A stretch of DNA of 64,000 nt from Pararhizobium sp. IMCC3301. GTDB taxonomy: Bacteria > Pseudomonadota > Alphaproteobacteria > Rhizobiales > GCA-2746425. Made by a program: the position numbers and the translations under genes. A model generated the notes under the pieces. The model was not told the origin of the DNA. It did not search any database and saw only the letters and a program-made list of their open reading frames with translations. Location: assembly GCF_030758315.1 (NCBI RefSeq), contig NZ_CP132336.1:4183001-4247000 (forward strand). Direction: 5' to 3'. Below, in pieces: positions 8,374 through 16,806 of this stretch (its first letter is position 1; each line of letters begins with the position of its first letter).

Positions 8374-9312
8374 TCAGGACTTGTTTGCCCATTTCAGGAT
8401 GTCAGCGTTGGACTCAAATGCATCCTGACCGGCAAACGGGTCCATTGTGGCGGATGCTCGGCTGGTGCCAGCGTCATCATCGTCAGGAGTCTCGTGTTCG
8501 CCATGGTCAGCATCGACGTCAGGTTCAGGGTCATTGTTTGCCGCAGCATCTGCTACAACTTCAAACACGTCGGAAGGCCGTGCATCAGCTTCTGCGCCAT
8601 TGAACTCTCCATCCTCGGGCACCGGCGATGATTCCAGGTCCGCTCCTGCATCTCCGGGCTCCCAGAGATTGAGGATAGAGTGTACTTCGTCCTCCAGAAA
8701 ACCCACCAGTGAAATCAGCTTGGAAATCCTCTGTGTGCTGACATCCTGAATTGTGCAGGCCGCATATATTTCAATAGCGTGCTGATCCAGCGCCTCACAG
8801 ATATCCGGATTCACGTCCCGTTCCCGCAGCGACGACGCCGAAGCCTGTATGGCTTCTGCCGCCACGAGGATGGCCGAAGTGGCCTGCTCGGCCTGACTGG
8901 AAATTTCACTCAGGTCTTGAATCCCCGGTTCACATCGGCCATCGGCAATTTGCTTTGTGGCGACTTCGTCGATTTCCTGCCGGGTGAGTTGGATTGCTGC
9001 AGACAAGTCTGAGACTGCCATGCGGATTTTTTGAACCATCGCCTTGCTGGCAATGTCTTGATTTCCCTCGTGCCAGGTCGAAGCAGCAGTCGATGCCGAA
9101 ACGGCCCGATCAGCTTTTTCGCCAATGCTGTTATCAAGCTTTGCAATGGCATTCAGCAGAGTTTCCGTATCGGCGACACGGTGACGTTGCGCAAACTCTG
9201 TCAGAAACCAGCGTCCTCTTGCGGTTTCCATCACGGCCGATTCAATGGCGTCATATTCTTCCAAAGCCATAATTTCGGTGGGCTCTGCGGGCGTATTTTT
9301 GTGTTGCGCCAT
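8374..9312 (-). CDS. CheZ-like protein phosphatase
   Basis: A 312-aa soluble, helix-rich protein. In the middle it carries the helix CTIQDVSTQRISKLI, which matches the CheZ active-site helix (QDxTGQxI). D190 and Q194 occupy the places of the catalytic Asp and Gln that hydrolyse CheY-phosphate in E. coli. The N-terminal segment ETARGRWFLTEFAQRHR is typical of an alphaproteobacterial CheZ-like family. The region after residue 215 is acidic and probably disordered, and the C terminus ends in a short amphipathic segment (DAFESNADILKW), as expected of a response-regulator tether. No che genes are nearby, so the partner regulator is unknown. It lies upstream of the GGDEF-EAL gene on the same strand, 375 bp away. 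Confidence 0.65.
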   Translation of the reverse strand: MAQHKNTPAEPTEIMALEEYDAIESAVMETARGRWFLTEFAQRHRVADTETLLNAIAKLDNSIGEKADRAVSASTAASTWHEGNQDIASKAMVQKIRMAVSDLSAAIQLTRQEIDEVATKQIADGRCEPGIQDLSEISSQAEQATSAILVAAEAIQASASSLRERDVNPDICEALDQHAIEIYAACTIQDVSTQRISKLISLVGFLEDEVHSILNLWEPGDAGADLESSPVPEDGEFNGAEADARPSDVFEVVADAAANNDPEPDVDADHGEHETPDDDDAGTSRASATMDPFAGQDAFESNADILKWANKS

Positions 9313-9350
9313 AATGCTCTCAGTGTGGTGTCATTGAGGTTTTCTGGTAC

Positions 9351-9368
9351 TGTCCAATCTGGTGGACA
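9351..9368. promoter_or_regulatory. Small inverted repeat between divergent genes
   Basis: TGTCCA (9351-9356) and TGGACA (9363-9368) form a perfect 6+6 dyad with a 6-base centre. It lies in the 151-bp space between the divergent CheZ-like gene and the MFS gene. It could be an operator; no regulator is assigned. Confidence 0.3.
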
Positions 9369-9463
9369 ACTCTCGATTCGCCTTCAGACTACATCGTGTT
9401 TCTTAACAAGAAGATGCCGGTTTTCAGCTTTTCCTAAGCGTTCCCGCAGCTGGATAATTCAAC

Positions 9464-10666
9464 GTGATCGCTCGCCTCACCGGACCGACTTCATTTGCGC
9501 CACGTATAGCGCTGTTTTATGTTGCCGTGTTTTCGGTCGTCGGGATTTATCTGCCTTTCTTTCCTTTGTGGCTGGAAACACGCGCTCTGACACCCACTCA
9601 GATCGGCATTGTTCTGGCAGTTCCAATGGCAGTGCGAGCTCTGATTACGCCTTTCATGGTTACCATGGGCGACCGGGCCAGGGACCGCAGAGGGATCACT
9701 GTACGCTATGCGGCGTCGGCATTTGTCCTGCTGGGGCTTTTATTCCTGGCAAGTGGCTTTTGGCAGATTTTGGCTGTTGTCGTCGTTGTGGCTGTTTTCT
9801 GGGATGCGCTGATACCGCTGGGAGACGCGATTGCCCTGTCGGGAGTGCGCAAATTCGGCATGGATTACGGGCAGATTCGGCTCTGGGGATCTGTCGCATT
9901 CGTAGCAGCCAACATTGTTGCAGGCGCGCTGGTCAGCGCCTTGACCGGATCTGTCGTTTTGCCCGTCCTGTTCCTCGCCTATGGCTGTGTTGTCGTATCC
10001 AGCTTGTTGCTGCCGGCCAGCAAGATAAATACCGAGGCAACTGACGCTGATACGCCCGCAACACCTGCCGGCGCGAAATCCGGCCTGTCGGCCTATGCCT
10101 TCCGTCATCCGGTCTTGTTGCTGTCACTCGCTATTGGCGCCCTGTCCCAGGCCAGTCACGCCATGATTTATGGCTTTGGCAGTCTGTATTGGCAGCAGGC
10201 AGGATTTTCAGGGCTTGAAATTGGCGTTCTGTGGGCCGCCGGTGTTTTGGCTGAAGTGGTTTTGTTCGCTGTTTCCAAACCGGTACTGCGGCGTTTCGGC
10301 CCTTCCGGATTGCTCGCTGCGGGGTCTGTGGCAGTGGTGCTGCGCTGGGTTCTGTTCCCGGTCCACTGGTCGTTTGCAGGTTACTTTGTGTTGCAGATTT
10401 TGCATGGCGCAACATTCGGCGCTGCCCATCTGGGTGTCATGCACACCATTTCCAGAGCTGTACCGGATGCGCAAACCGGACGGGCGCAAGCCACTTATTT
10501 TTTCATCTCGGGAATTCTGATGGCATTTGTGACTGCAATTTCCGGCCAGATATTTGTGCGCTACGGCGTGGGCGGTTTCGCCTTTATGGCACTCTTCGGT
10601 GTGCTGGGACTGGTGTTATGGGCCTTGATGCGGAGCTTGAGCAGACGCGCCGAGCTATCCCCATAA
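9464..10666 (+). CDS. MFS transporter, phenylpropionate-permease-like
   Basis: An inner-membrane major facilitator of 400 aa with about 12 hydrophobic segments. The N terminus (YVAVFSVVGIYLPFFPLWL) and the loop after TM2-3 (MGDRARDRRG) resemble the MFS_1-like/HcaT branch, which includes 3-phenylpropionate and other organic-acid importers. The middle cytoplasmic loop is at about residues 185-210. The start at 9464 is GTG; no strong ribosome site is visible. Its 3' end overlaps the end of the convergent dgcA gene by 12 bases. The substrate is not predictable; proximity to the dgc genes could suggest an amino-acid-derived compound but is weak evidence. Confidence 0.85.
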   Translation: MIARLTGPTSFAPRIALFYVAVFSVVGIYLPFFPLWLETRALTPTQIGIVLAVPMAVRALITPFMVTMGDRARDRRGITVRYAASAFVLLGLLFLASGFWQILAVVVVVAVFWDALIPLGDAIALSGVRKFGMDYGQIRLWGSVAFVAANIVAGALVSALTGSVVLPVLFLAYGCVVVSSLLLPASKINTEATDADTPATPAGAKSGLSAYAFRHPVLLLSLAIGALSQASHAMIYGFGSLYWQQAGFSGLEIGVLWAAGVLAEVVLFAVSKPVLRRFGPSGLLAAGSVAVVLRWVLFPVHWSFAGYFVLQILHGATFGAAHLGVMHTISRAVPDAQTGRAQATYFFISGILMAFVTAISGQIFVRYGVGGFAFMALFGVLGLVLWALMRSLSRRAELSP

Positions 10667-11638
10667 GTCGGGGTGGGGCGGCGCAATGACGCTGTTGGCA
10701 TAGCGCAGCGCGTGTGGCCGGTCCCGTGCCAGCAGCAGGGGCGCATCAAGATCAACGAAGGTCGCAAGCTGTGCCGGCAGGATTGCTGGAGCCATGGCCA
10801 GAGATGAACCAACCATACACCCGATCATGACACCGAAACCTTCCGACTTCGAGCGTTCGACAAGCTTCATCGCTTCAGTCAGTCCACCAGTCTTGTCGAG
10901 TTTTACGTTGATGAAATCATAGCGTGCTTTCAGCTCTGCAACTGTCTCACTAGTATGCGCGCTTTCATCAGCGCATACCGGAACAGGGTGAGGTACATGC
11001 GCCAGGGCCTCATCCTGATCTGCCGGCAAGGGCTGCTCAATCAGTGAGACGCCGACATCGGCGCAGATCAGCATGTTTTCAACCAGAGTTTCCGTTGTCC
11101 AGGCTTCATTGGCATCGACAATGATCTTGCAATGCGGCGCTGCGGAATGCACAGCGCGTATGCGACCGGCGTCTCCAGGGCCGCCCAGCTTGATTTTCAG
11201 GATTGGATGACCGCTTGCGGCATGTGCCGCCTGGCCCATTCGCTCAGCGGTATCGAGGCTGAGCGTGTAAGCGGTCTCGATGCCATGCAGAGGCGAAATA
11301 TTCCATAAATGGGCGACGCTGACGCCCTCCTGTTTGGCTCTCAGATCCCACAGTGCGCAATCCACAGCATTACGGGCGGCACCGGCGGGAAGGGCGCTCT
11401 GCAAACCGTCCGTATCAAGACCTGCGGCAATCTCAGAAAGGATAGACCGAATTTGTTCGGTCACACTTTCCATGCTTTCGCCATACCGGGCATAGGGGAC
11501 GCATTCGCCCCGCCCGCAGCAGCCATCCTGCTTGATCGTAACAGTCAGGACATGCGCCTCCGATCGCGATCCGCGCGAAATCGTGAAGGCCTGCAACAGC
11601 GGAAACACGTCTGCGGCAATTTCGACAAGGCGCGTCAA
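10655..11638 (-). CDS. dgcA: Enolase-superfamily dipeptide epimerase / N-acetyl-D-glutamate racemase DgcA
   Basis: A 327-aa enolase-superfamily enzyme. Catalytic residues are visible: the KxK pair K148/K150 in LKIKLGG, metal ligands D175 (VDANEAW), E201 (IEQPLP) and D224 (CADES), and the opposite-face Lys K246 in NVKLDKTGG. These define the L-Ala-D/L-Glu epimerase subgroup. In marine Proteobacteria the same type of protein, next to a DUF1611 protein, has been described as the racemase DgcA acting on N-acetyl-D-glutamate. The DUF1611 gene lies directly upstream with a 4-base ATGA overlap, so the DgcA reading is favoured over murein-peptide recycling. Confidence 0.85.
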   Translation of the reverse strand: MTRLVEIAADVFPLLQAFTISRGSRSEAHVLTVTIKQDGCCGRGECVPYARYGESMESVTEQIRSILSEIAAGLDTDGLQSALPAGAARNAVDCALWDLRAKQEGVSVAHLWNISPLHGIETAYTLSLDTAERMGQAAHAASGHPILKIKLGGPGDAGRIRAVHSAAPHCKIIVDANEAWTTETLVENMLICADVGVSLIEQPLPADQDEALAHVPHPVPVCADESAHTSETVAELKARYDFINVKLDKTGGLTEAMKLVERSKSEGFGVMIGCMVGSSLAMAPAILPAQLATFVDLDAPLLLARDRPHALRYANSVIAPPHPDLWG

Positions 11639-12645
11639 AGATCAAACTCCTGCTTCAGACGGGTCACGATGGCAGCAACCCCGTGACGAATCGGATCGAC
11701 CGCCGGCAACCCATGGGCCAGCGCAATTTCATCGACAGTCCTGGTTGCGGTTTCCGCATCGAGGGCTTGGGTATTGACCGCAATGCCGACACAGCGGATG
11801 TCCGGGTTTGTAAGCTTACCGCACCTGATCGTCAGATCAATCACGTCTTGAATGCTGGGAAGCGGCTGCTCGACATTGCGCATATGGGTCCTGGTCGTTT
11901 CATGGCAGACGACGAAGGCATCGGGTTGCGAGCCATGCAGCAAACCAAGTGTGACACCGGCGAATGAGGGATGGAATAATGATCCCTGGCCCTCAACGAC
12001 CTGCCAGACATCGGCATCAGTATCCGGCGACACCCATTCCGCTGCACCGGATATGAAATCAGCGACAACGGCATCAATCGAAACGCCGCGACCAGAAATA
12101 AACACCCCGGTCTGACCGGTCGCCCGGAAATGTGCGTCCAGGCCGGCGTCACGCATGCCCTGTTCCAGTGCCAGCGCCGTATATTTTTTGCCGACCGAAC
12201 AGTCAGTTCCCACTGTCAGCAGCCGCATGCCTTGGCGTTTTGTACCCTGGCCGGTTGTGAATTTCTGGCTGGACTGGCGCACATTATGCAGCGCCCGGCC
12301 ATTGCGTTGTGCAGCCTCTGCAATTTCCGGGATATCCTCCAGCCGCAAATGCAGCCCGCTGGCCACATCCATACCGGCGTCAAGCGCGGCAACAACACTG
12401 TCAAGCCAGTGGCCGGGCAGCACGCCGCCGGCATTCACGACCCCGATCACAAACGTTTGGGCACCTGCTTTTCTCGCCTGCTGCAATTCCATATCCGGCA
12501 GTCCGGTGTCGGCTTTGCATCCCGGCAGGCGCATTTGTCCCACACACCAGTCTTTGCGCCAGTCGACGATGCCAATAGCCGTTTTAGCCGCCAATGCATC
12601 GGGCACATCGCCCAAAAACAAGAGATAGGGACGTTTCAACTGCAT
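11635..12645 (-). CDS. dgcN: DUF1611 protein, probable D-glutamate N-acetyltransferase DgcN
   Basis: A 336-aa DUF1611 protein with an N-terminal Rossmann-like half and a C-terminal P-loop half; the Walker A-like motif is GTDCSVGKKYT (146-156). Family members paired with an enolase-superfamily epimerase have been described as DgcN, which N-acetylates D-glutamate so that DgcA can racemise it, feeding carbon and nitrogen into L-glutamate metabolism. The ATG at 12645 is used because it follows AGGTGGTTT and begins the conserved MQLKRPYLLFLGD. A 70-codon in-frame extension upstream would run through the inverted-repeat operator at 12689-12732 and is rejected. It overlaps dgcA by 4 bases. Confidence 0.85.
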   Translation of the reverse strand: MQLKRPYLLFLGDVPDALAAKTAIGIVDWRKDWCVGQMRLPGCKADTGLPDMELQQARKAGAQTFVIGVVNAGGVLPGHWLDSVVAALDAGMDVASGLHLRLEDIPEIAEAAQRNGRALHNVRQSSQKFTTGQGTKRQGMRLLTVGTDCSVGKKYTALALEQGMRDAGLDAHFRATGQTGVFISGRGVSIDAVVADFISGAAEWVSPDTDADVWQVVEGQGSLFHPSFAGVTLGLLHGSQPDAFVVCHETTRTHMRNVEQPLPSIQDVIDLTIRCGKLTNPDIRCVGIAVNTQALDAETATRTVDEIALAHGLPAVDPIRHGVAAIVTRLKQEFDL

Positions 12646-12688
12646 AAACCACCTGTGTAGGATGAGGACCCGTTTCGGGTTCTGAAAG

Positions 12689-12732
12689 GGCACACCAAAT
12701 ATCCAGCACTTGCAAGAAAAATTTGGTGTGCC
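12689..12732. promoter_or_regulatory. Perfect 12-bp inverted repeat upstream of dgcN
   Basis: GGCACACCAAAT (12689-12700) is repeated exactly in inverted orientation as ATTTGGTGTGCC (12721-12732) with a 20-bp spacer. It lies 44 bases ahead of the dgcN start and about 180 ahead of mlaE. Each arm also contains a partial TGG-N4-CCA dyad, as in GntR- or IclR-type sites. The geometry suggests an operator for a D-glutamate-responsive regulator encoded elsewhere. Confidence 0.6.
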
Positions 12733-12911
12733 AGGTGACGATCGATCAATCCTGTCGGATACCGCTTTCTGCGACAACGTGTCTATTGGAAACCATCCAT
12801 GCCGGTGTGCCCGGTTGATGCCTTGCAGAGCCGGGGCCACCGGCACAACAGGCATAAAGAAGCCACAGCCCGGCTTTCAGCATTTCAACTGCACCGGAAC
12901 TCCGATAGTCT

Positions 12912-14093
12912 GTGCAGAATTCAACACTTTGCAATGGAAATGATGTGGACGCCACAACCGGGTCGGAACTGATTAATCTGCAAGATGGGCCCGAGGGGCT
13001 CCGCTTGGCCGCATCCGGCAATTGGACGCTGGAAAATGCTACACTTCTGTCCGGCCTGCTGGATGATATTGAGGCGCGTATCAATGACACTGGTGTCAAG
13101 GCGCTGATTGCTGATATTGCCGCAATCGAAAAGATGGATACTTCAGGGGCGTGGCTGCTGATGCGGCTGCGCAAGCGGCTGACCGAGCATAATGGTGACA
13201 TGTCATTTGAGGGCATGACCCCTGACCGGGAAATTCTGCTGGATGAGGTCTTGGAAAGCGCCTCTGCGATTGACGCGGAAGCCGCCCCGAAGTCGCGCTG
13301 GCAGCCGTTGAACCTGCTTGGCAGAACTGTCGCCGCCACCGGGACCGATCTGGCGGTGAAAACAAATATGCTGGGCCGCGTCATGTTTGGCATGTTTGCA
13401 GTTTTGCGGTCGCCATCCCGGCTGCGGGCGATCTCCATCGTGCATCATCTCGATCAGGCCGGATTGCGGGCGGTGCCGATTATTGCGCTGATGTCTTTCG
13501 TCATCGGTGCCATTATCGCCCAGCAATCCGCCTATCAGCTGCGCTATTTCGGTGCTGAAGTGTTCACGGTGGATCTTGTCGGCATTCTGGTGCTGCGGGA
13601 ACTCGGGGTTCTGTTGACGGCGATTATGGTCGCAGGCCGTTCGGGAAGTGCCTTTACCGCCGAAATTGGCTCGATGAAAATGCGCGAGGAGATAGATGCC
13701 CTCCACGTAATCGGCCTGTCGGTAACCGAAGTGCTGGTTCTGCCAAGAGTTCTGGCCCTGGTTCTCGCGGTGCCATTGTTGACTGTTCTCAGCAATGTTT
13801 TCGCCATCTTTGGTGGCGGTGTAGTTGCGTGGGTCTATGCCGATATACCGCCAACAGAGTTCATTACAAGGCTGCGCGAAGCAGTCTGGCTCTCCACACT
13901 GCTGGTTGGTTTCATAAAGGCACCGTTCATGGCACTGGTGATTGCAGTCATAGCCTGTTCCGAAGGGTTTGCAGTGAAAGGCAGCGCTGAATCCCTCGGC
14001 CGCCGCACCACAGCATCCGTTGTCAAATCGATTTTCACGGTTATCGTCATGGACGGAATTTTCGCCATGTTCTTTGCCGCAATCGGTTATTAG
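12912..14093 (+). CDS. mlaE: MlaE-type ABC permease with N-terminal STAS (MlaB-like) domain
   Basis: The inner-membrane permease of a maintenance-of-lipid-asymmetry (Mla) phospholipid transporter. Residues about 20-115 form a STAS domain, the role played in E. coli by separate MlaB. Residues about 145-393 are the MlaE/DUF140 permease, with an interfacial helix and five or so TM segments, including RAVPIIALMSFVIGAIIAQQ and the conserved GRSGSAFTAEIGSMKMREEIDAL coupling region. The 393-aa frame opens at a GTG (12912); a second GTG at 12945 is equally plausible and neither has a clear ribosome site. The ATPase, MCE protein and lipoprotein follow on the same strand. Confidence 0.9.
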   Translation: MQNSTLCNGNDVDATTGSELINLQDGPEGLRLAASGNWTLENATLLSGLLDDIEARINDTGVKALIADIAAIEKMDTSGAWLLMRLRKRLTEHNGDMSFEGMTPDREILLDEVLESASAIDAEAAPKSRWQPLNLLGRTVAATGTDLAVKTNMLGRVMFGMFAVLRSPSRLRAISIVHHLDQAGLRAVPIIALMSFVIGAIIAQQSAYQLRYFGAEVFTVDLVGILVLRELGVLLTAIMVAGRSGSAFTAEIGSMKMREEIDALHVIGLSVTEVLVLPRVLALVLAVPLLTVLSNVFAIFGGGVVAWVYADIPPTEFITRLREAVWLSTLLVGFIKAPFMALVIAVIACSEGFAVKGSAESLGRRTTASVVKSIFTVIVMDGIFAMFFAAIGY

Positions 14094-14381
14094 AGCGCAT
14101 TTATGCTGGGGTCTGATTATACAGCAATCCGGATCGGGATCGACGGGGATATCTGAGCGGGCCATCTCGTCATGGGCTGAAACCAGCACTGCACCAGGAT
14201 TCGGCAATTTCCCCATTGGCCAGCAGCGTTTCAGACCAAGCTGGCGGGACGCAGCAACGCGGATAATGCGACATAACGCCCCGTCAAACTATCGGGCGCG
14301 CCGCAAAATAGCTCTCATTGCAATCGAAACTCCAATCCAGCATAAGGTTTACAAACAACCCCAACCGGTCTGACTGCGAGC
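14094..14381. other. 288-bp spacer inside the mla operon
   Basis: In most alphaproteobacteria mlaE and mlaF are nearly contiguous, so this gap is unusual. The frames across it show no recognisable protein and no start with a good ribosome site. No strong terminator hairpin is seen, so read-through from mlaE is likely. Confidence 0.35.
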
Positions 14382-15212
14382 ATGACAAAACCAACCATTA
14401 CATTTCCGCCTGTCAAGCGTGGCGAAGTCATTCTGCGGGCCCGCGGCATCACTGTCGGTTTTGGCGACACGCTTGTCCTTGACGATCTGGATATCGATCT
14501 GAAAGCCGGTGAAGTGCTGGGTGTGGTGGGAGCTTCGGGAACCGGAAAATCAGTTCTGTTGCGCTCGATTGTCGGCCTGCTGCCGCGCAGGGCCGGAACT
14601 GTGGAAGTCTACGGACTGAACTATGACTCCTCGGATCGCGCGGTGCGCGAAGCCGTTGATCGCCGCTGGGGTGTGTTGTTTCAAAATGGCGCGCTGTTTT
14701 CAGCGCTGACCGTCAAGCAGAATGTGCAATTGCCGATGCGTGAGCATCTGGACCTGCCGGAAGATCTGATGGACGAGCTGGCGCGTATCAAGATTGAGAT
14801 GGTTGGCTTGCGGCCGGATGCGGCAGATAAATATCCATCCGAACTGTCCGGCGGCATGATCAAGCGGGCGAGCCTGGCCAGAGCGCTGGCACTGGACCCG
14901 GATATTGTGTTTCTGGATGAGCCGACCTCTGGTCTTGATCCGATCAGTGCTGCCGAATTTGACGATCTGTTGAAGAAACTCTGCACCACTTTGGCATTGA
15001 GCGCCTTTATGGTGACCCATGATCTGGACAGTCTGTATGCTGCCTGTGACAGAATTGCCGTAATCGGCAATAAAAAGGTGATGGTCGAAGGCGGTTTGCC
15101 GGATATGCTGGCATTTGACGATCCGTGGGTGCAGGATTACTTCCGCGGGAAACGCGCCCGCAGGTTGAACGATGCGCTCGAAGACGGCGGATTGTTGCCA
15201 GTTGAAGCGTAG
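14382..15212 (+). CDS. mlaF: MlaF-type ABC transporter ATP-binding protein
   Basis: The cytoplasmic ATPase that powers phospholipid movement through MlaE. The 276-aa protein has a full ABC set: Walker A GASGTGKS (50-57), Q-loop FQNGALF, signature LSGGMIKRASLARAL, Walker B DIVFLDEPTSGLDP and the switch His in MVTHDLDS. The LSGGM variant and the C-terminal extension after the H-loop (WVQDYFRGKRARR) are typical of MlaF rather than amino-acid importers. It lies between mlaE and the MCE gene. Confidence 0.92.
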   Translation: MTKPTITFPPVKRGEVILRARGITVGFGDTLVLDDLDIDLKAGEVLGVVGASGTGKSVLLRSIVGLLPRRAGTVEVYGLNYDSSDRAVREAVDRRWGVLFQNGALFSALTVKQNVQLPMREHLDLPEDLMDELARIKIEMVGLRPDAADKYPSELSGGMIKRASLARALALDPDIVFLDEPTSGLDPISAAEFDDLLKKLCTTLALSAFMVTHDLDSLYAACDRIAVIGNKKVMVEGGLPDMLAFDDPWVQDYFRGKRARRLNDALEDGGLLPVEA

Positions 15213-15347
15213 TTGCATTTGAGGCGTGCTGCCGGAAAAAGCAGGGTGACTGGGACCGCATGGCTGGCAAACCATGCAGGACCGGTGGAATTGAACTTAT
15301 GTTGCGACTGCAATCAACGCAGCGCCATGAAAACGGGTCTTTAGACG

Positions 15348-16748
15348 ATGGAAACCAAGGCCAATTACGGGCTGATCGGACTGTTTACGCTGCTGGTTAT
15401 CGCCATTGCAGTGTTCATGATCTACTGGGTTGGAAGGCTTGACCAGGCTGGCGAGGCGAAATCCGTGCAGATTTCATTTCCCGGCCCGGTGTCCGGCCTT
15501 GTTCCCGGCAGCCCGGTGAATTTCAATGGCATCCGTGTTGGAACGGTCCGCAAATTGGAGCTTGATCCGGACAATCCCGAAGCTGTGCTGGTGGATGCGG
15601 ACATATCCGAAAAAACGCCGCTGAAATCGGATACCAGAATCACGCTGGGAACAACCGGATTGACCGGTGCATCCTATGTCGACCTTCGCGCCGGCTCGAA
15701 AGATCAGCCGAATGTGCTGACGCAGGAAAACATTCCGCGATTGCAGGCCGATGGGTCCTCTATGGATGATCTGCTGCAATCGGCGCGGGACACGATGACC
15801 CGCGTGGATCAAATGGTGCGCCGTGTGGATGAAGTGGTCAAATCCGGCAGCGGCGATATCGAGAGAACCCTTCAGAATGCAGCCACATTTTCAGATGCTC
15901 TGGCTGACAATGCGCCGGGAATCGACCGGTTCCTTGCGGCAACATCTGACGCTGCCGAGAAAATCGGCTCTCTGGCGACGCGCCTCGACAGTCTGACAGT
16001 AAAGGCCGAATCGCTGGTCGATGCGATTGATCCACAGCAGATCAGCCGGTCCGTTGCCAACATTGAGAGTTTTACGGCGAATCTCGACAACACTGCCGGA
16101 ACGCTGGAAGAACTGGTTGCGGAAGCCAAACGCACGATGGTGTCCTTCAACACGTTCGGATCCTCTCTGAACACCACTCTGCTGCAGATTGACAATATCG
16201 TGTCAGCCATTCCGCCTGAGGATTTAACCGGGATTTTTGGTAGTGTGCGAACCTTTGTCGACAGTCTGGCGGCAAAAAGCGGCGAGATCGCCGGCATTAT
16301 TGAAAATGCCGAACAGGGCAGCGAGAGCTTCCGCAATCTTGCCACCCGCTTGGAAGGCGAGGGCGATCGCATCAGTCAGATTACCACGAACGCCGCGTCA
16401 CTCACCGAGACGCTTCGGTCCGCAGCTGGCCGGATTGAAGGTCTGTTTGACGGGTTGGACGGCGTGTTGAGCTCCGAGGGGTCCGCAAGTCTGATGGCGG
16501 AAGCACAAAAGACACTGCTGAGTTTCCGTAGCGCTGCAGCGGTATTTGAACTGCGGATTGGCGAAATATCAAACGGTGTGTCCCGGTTTTCCGGTGCCGG
16601 TCTGAGGAATCTTGATGGCCTCATTGCCGATGGCAGGCGTGCCGTCAACCGGCTGGACCGTGTCTTGCAGCAGTTGGAAAACAATCCGCGACAATTCATC
16701 TCAGGCAGCGGCGGTGTTCCGGAATACAATGGCAGACCACGGCGCTGA
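15348..16748 (+). CDS. mlaD: MlaD-family MCE-domain protein
   Basis: A periplasmic lipid-shuttling component anchored to the inner membrane. It is 466 aa: one N-terminal TM helix (residues 8-28, YGLIGLFTLLVIAIAVFMIY), one MCE domain (about 38-118, with GPVSGLVPGSPVNFNGIRVG and GLTGASYVDL), and a long helical C-terminal region (about 130-440) predicted to form the coiled coil or tunnel that bridges to the outer membrane. The length is much greater than E. coli MlaD (about 180 aa) and matches the alphaproteobacterial long form. It follows mlaF by 135 bases and precedes the auxiliary lipoprotein gene. Confidence 0.9.
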   Translation: METKANYGLIGLFTLLVIAIAVFMIYWVGRLDQAGEAKSVQISFPGPVSGLVPGSPVNFNGIRVGTVRKLELDPDNPEAVLVDADISEKTPLKSDTRITLGTTGLTGASYVDLRAGSKDQPNVLTQENIPRLQADGSSMDDLLQSARDTMTRVDQMVRRVDEVVKSGSGDIERTLQNAATFSDALADNAPGIDRFLAATSDAAEKIGSLATRLDSLTVKAESLVDAIDPQQISRSVANIESFTANLDNTAGTLEELVAEAKRTMVSFNTFGSSLNTTLLQIDNIVSAIPPEDLTGIFGSVRTFVDSLAAKSGEIAGIIENAEQGSESFRNLATRLEGEGDRISQITTNAASLTETLRSAAGRIEGLFDGLDGVLSSEGSASLMAEAQKTLLSFRSAAAVFELRIGEISNGVSRFSGAGLRNLDGLIADGRRAVNRLDRVLQQLENNPRQFISGSGGVPEYNGRPRR

Positions 16749-16806
16749 CGCAACTTGGCGTGCGGGTGATTCTTGCAACACTTGCGGTTGAAATGGGTGT
16801 GCCCGC

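Noticed and set aside
9031-10044. 337-codon plus-strand frame crossing the CheZ-like and MFS genes
   Set aside because: It spans the intergenic region and two real genes in the wrong frame, with Cys- and Arg-rich nonsense composition.
13203-14216. 337-codon antisense frame over mlaE
   Set aside because: Its composition is rich in His, Gln and Asn as expected of a reversed membrane-protein gene, and it has no recognisable domain.
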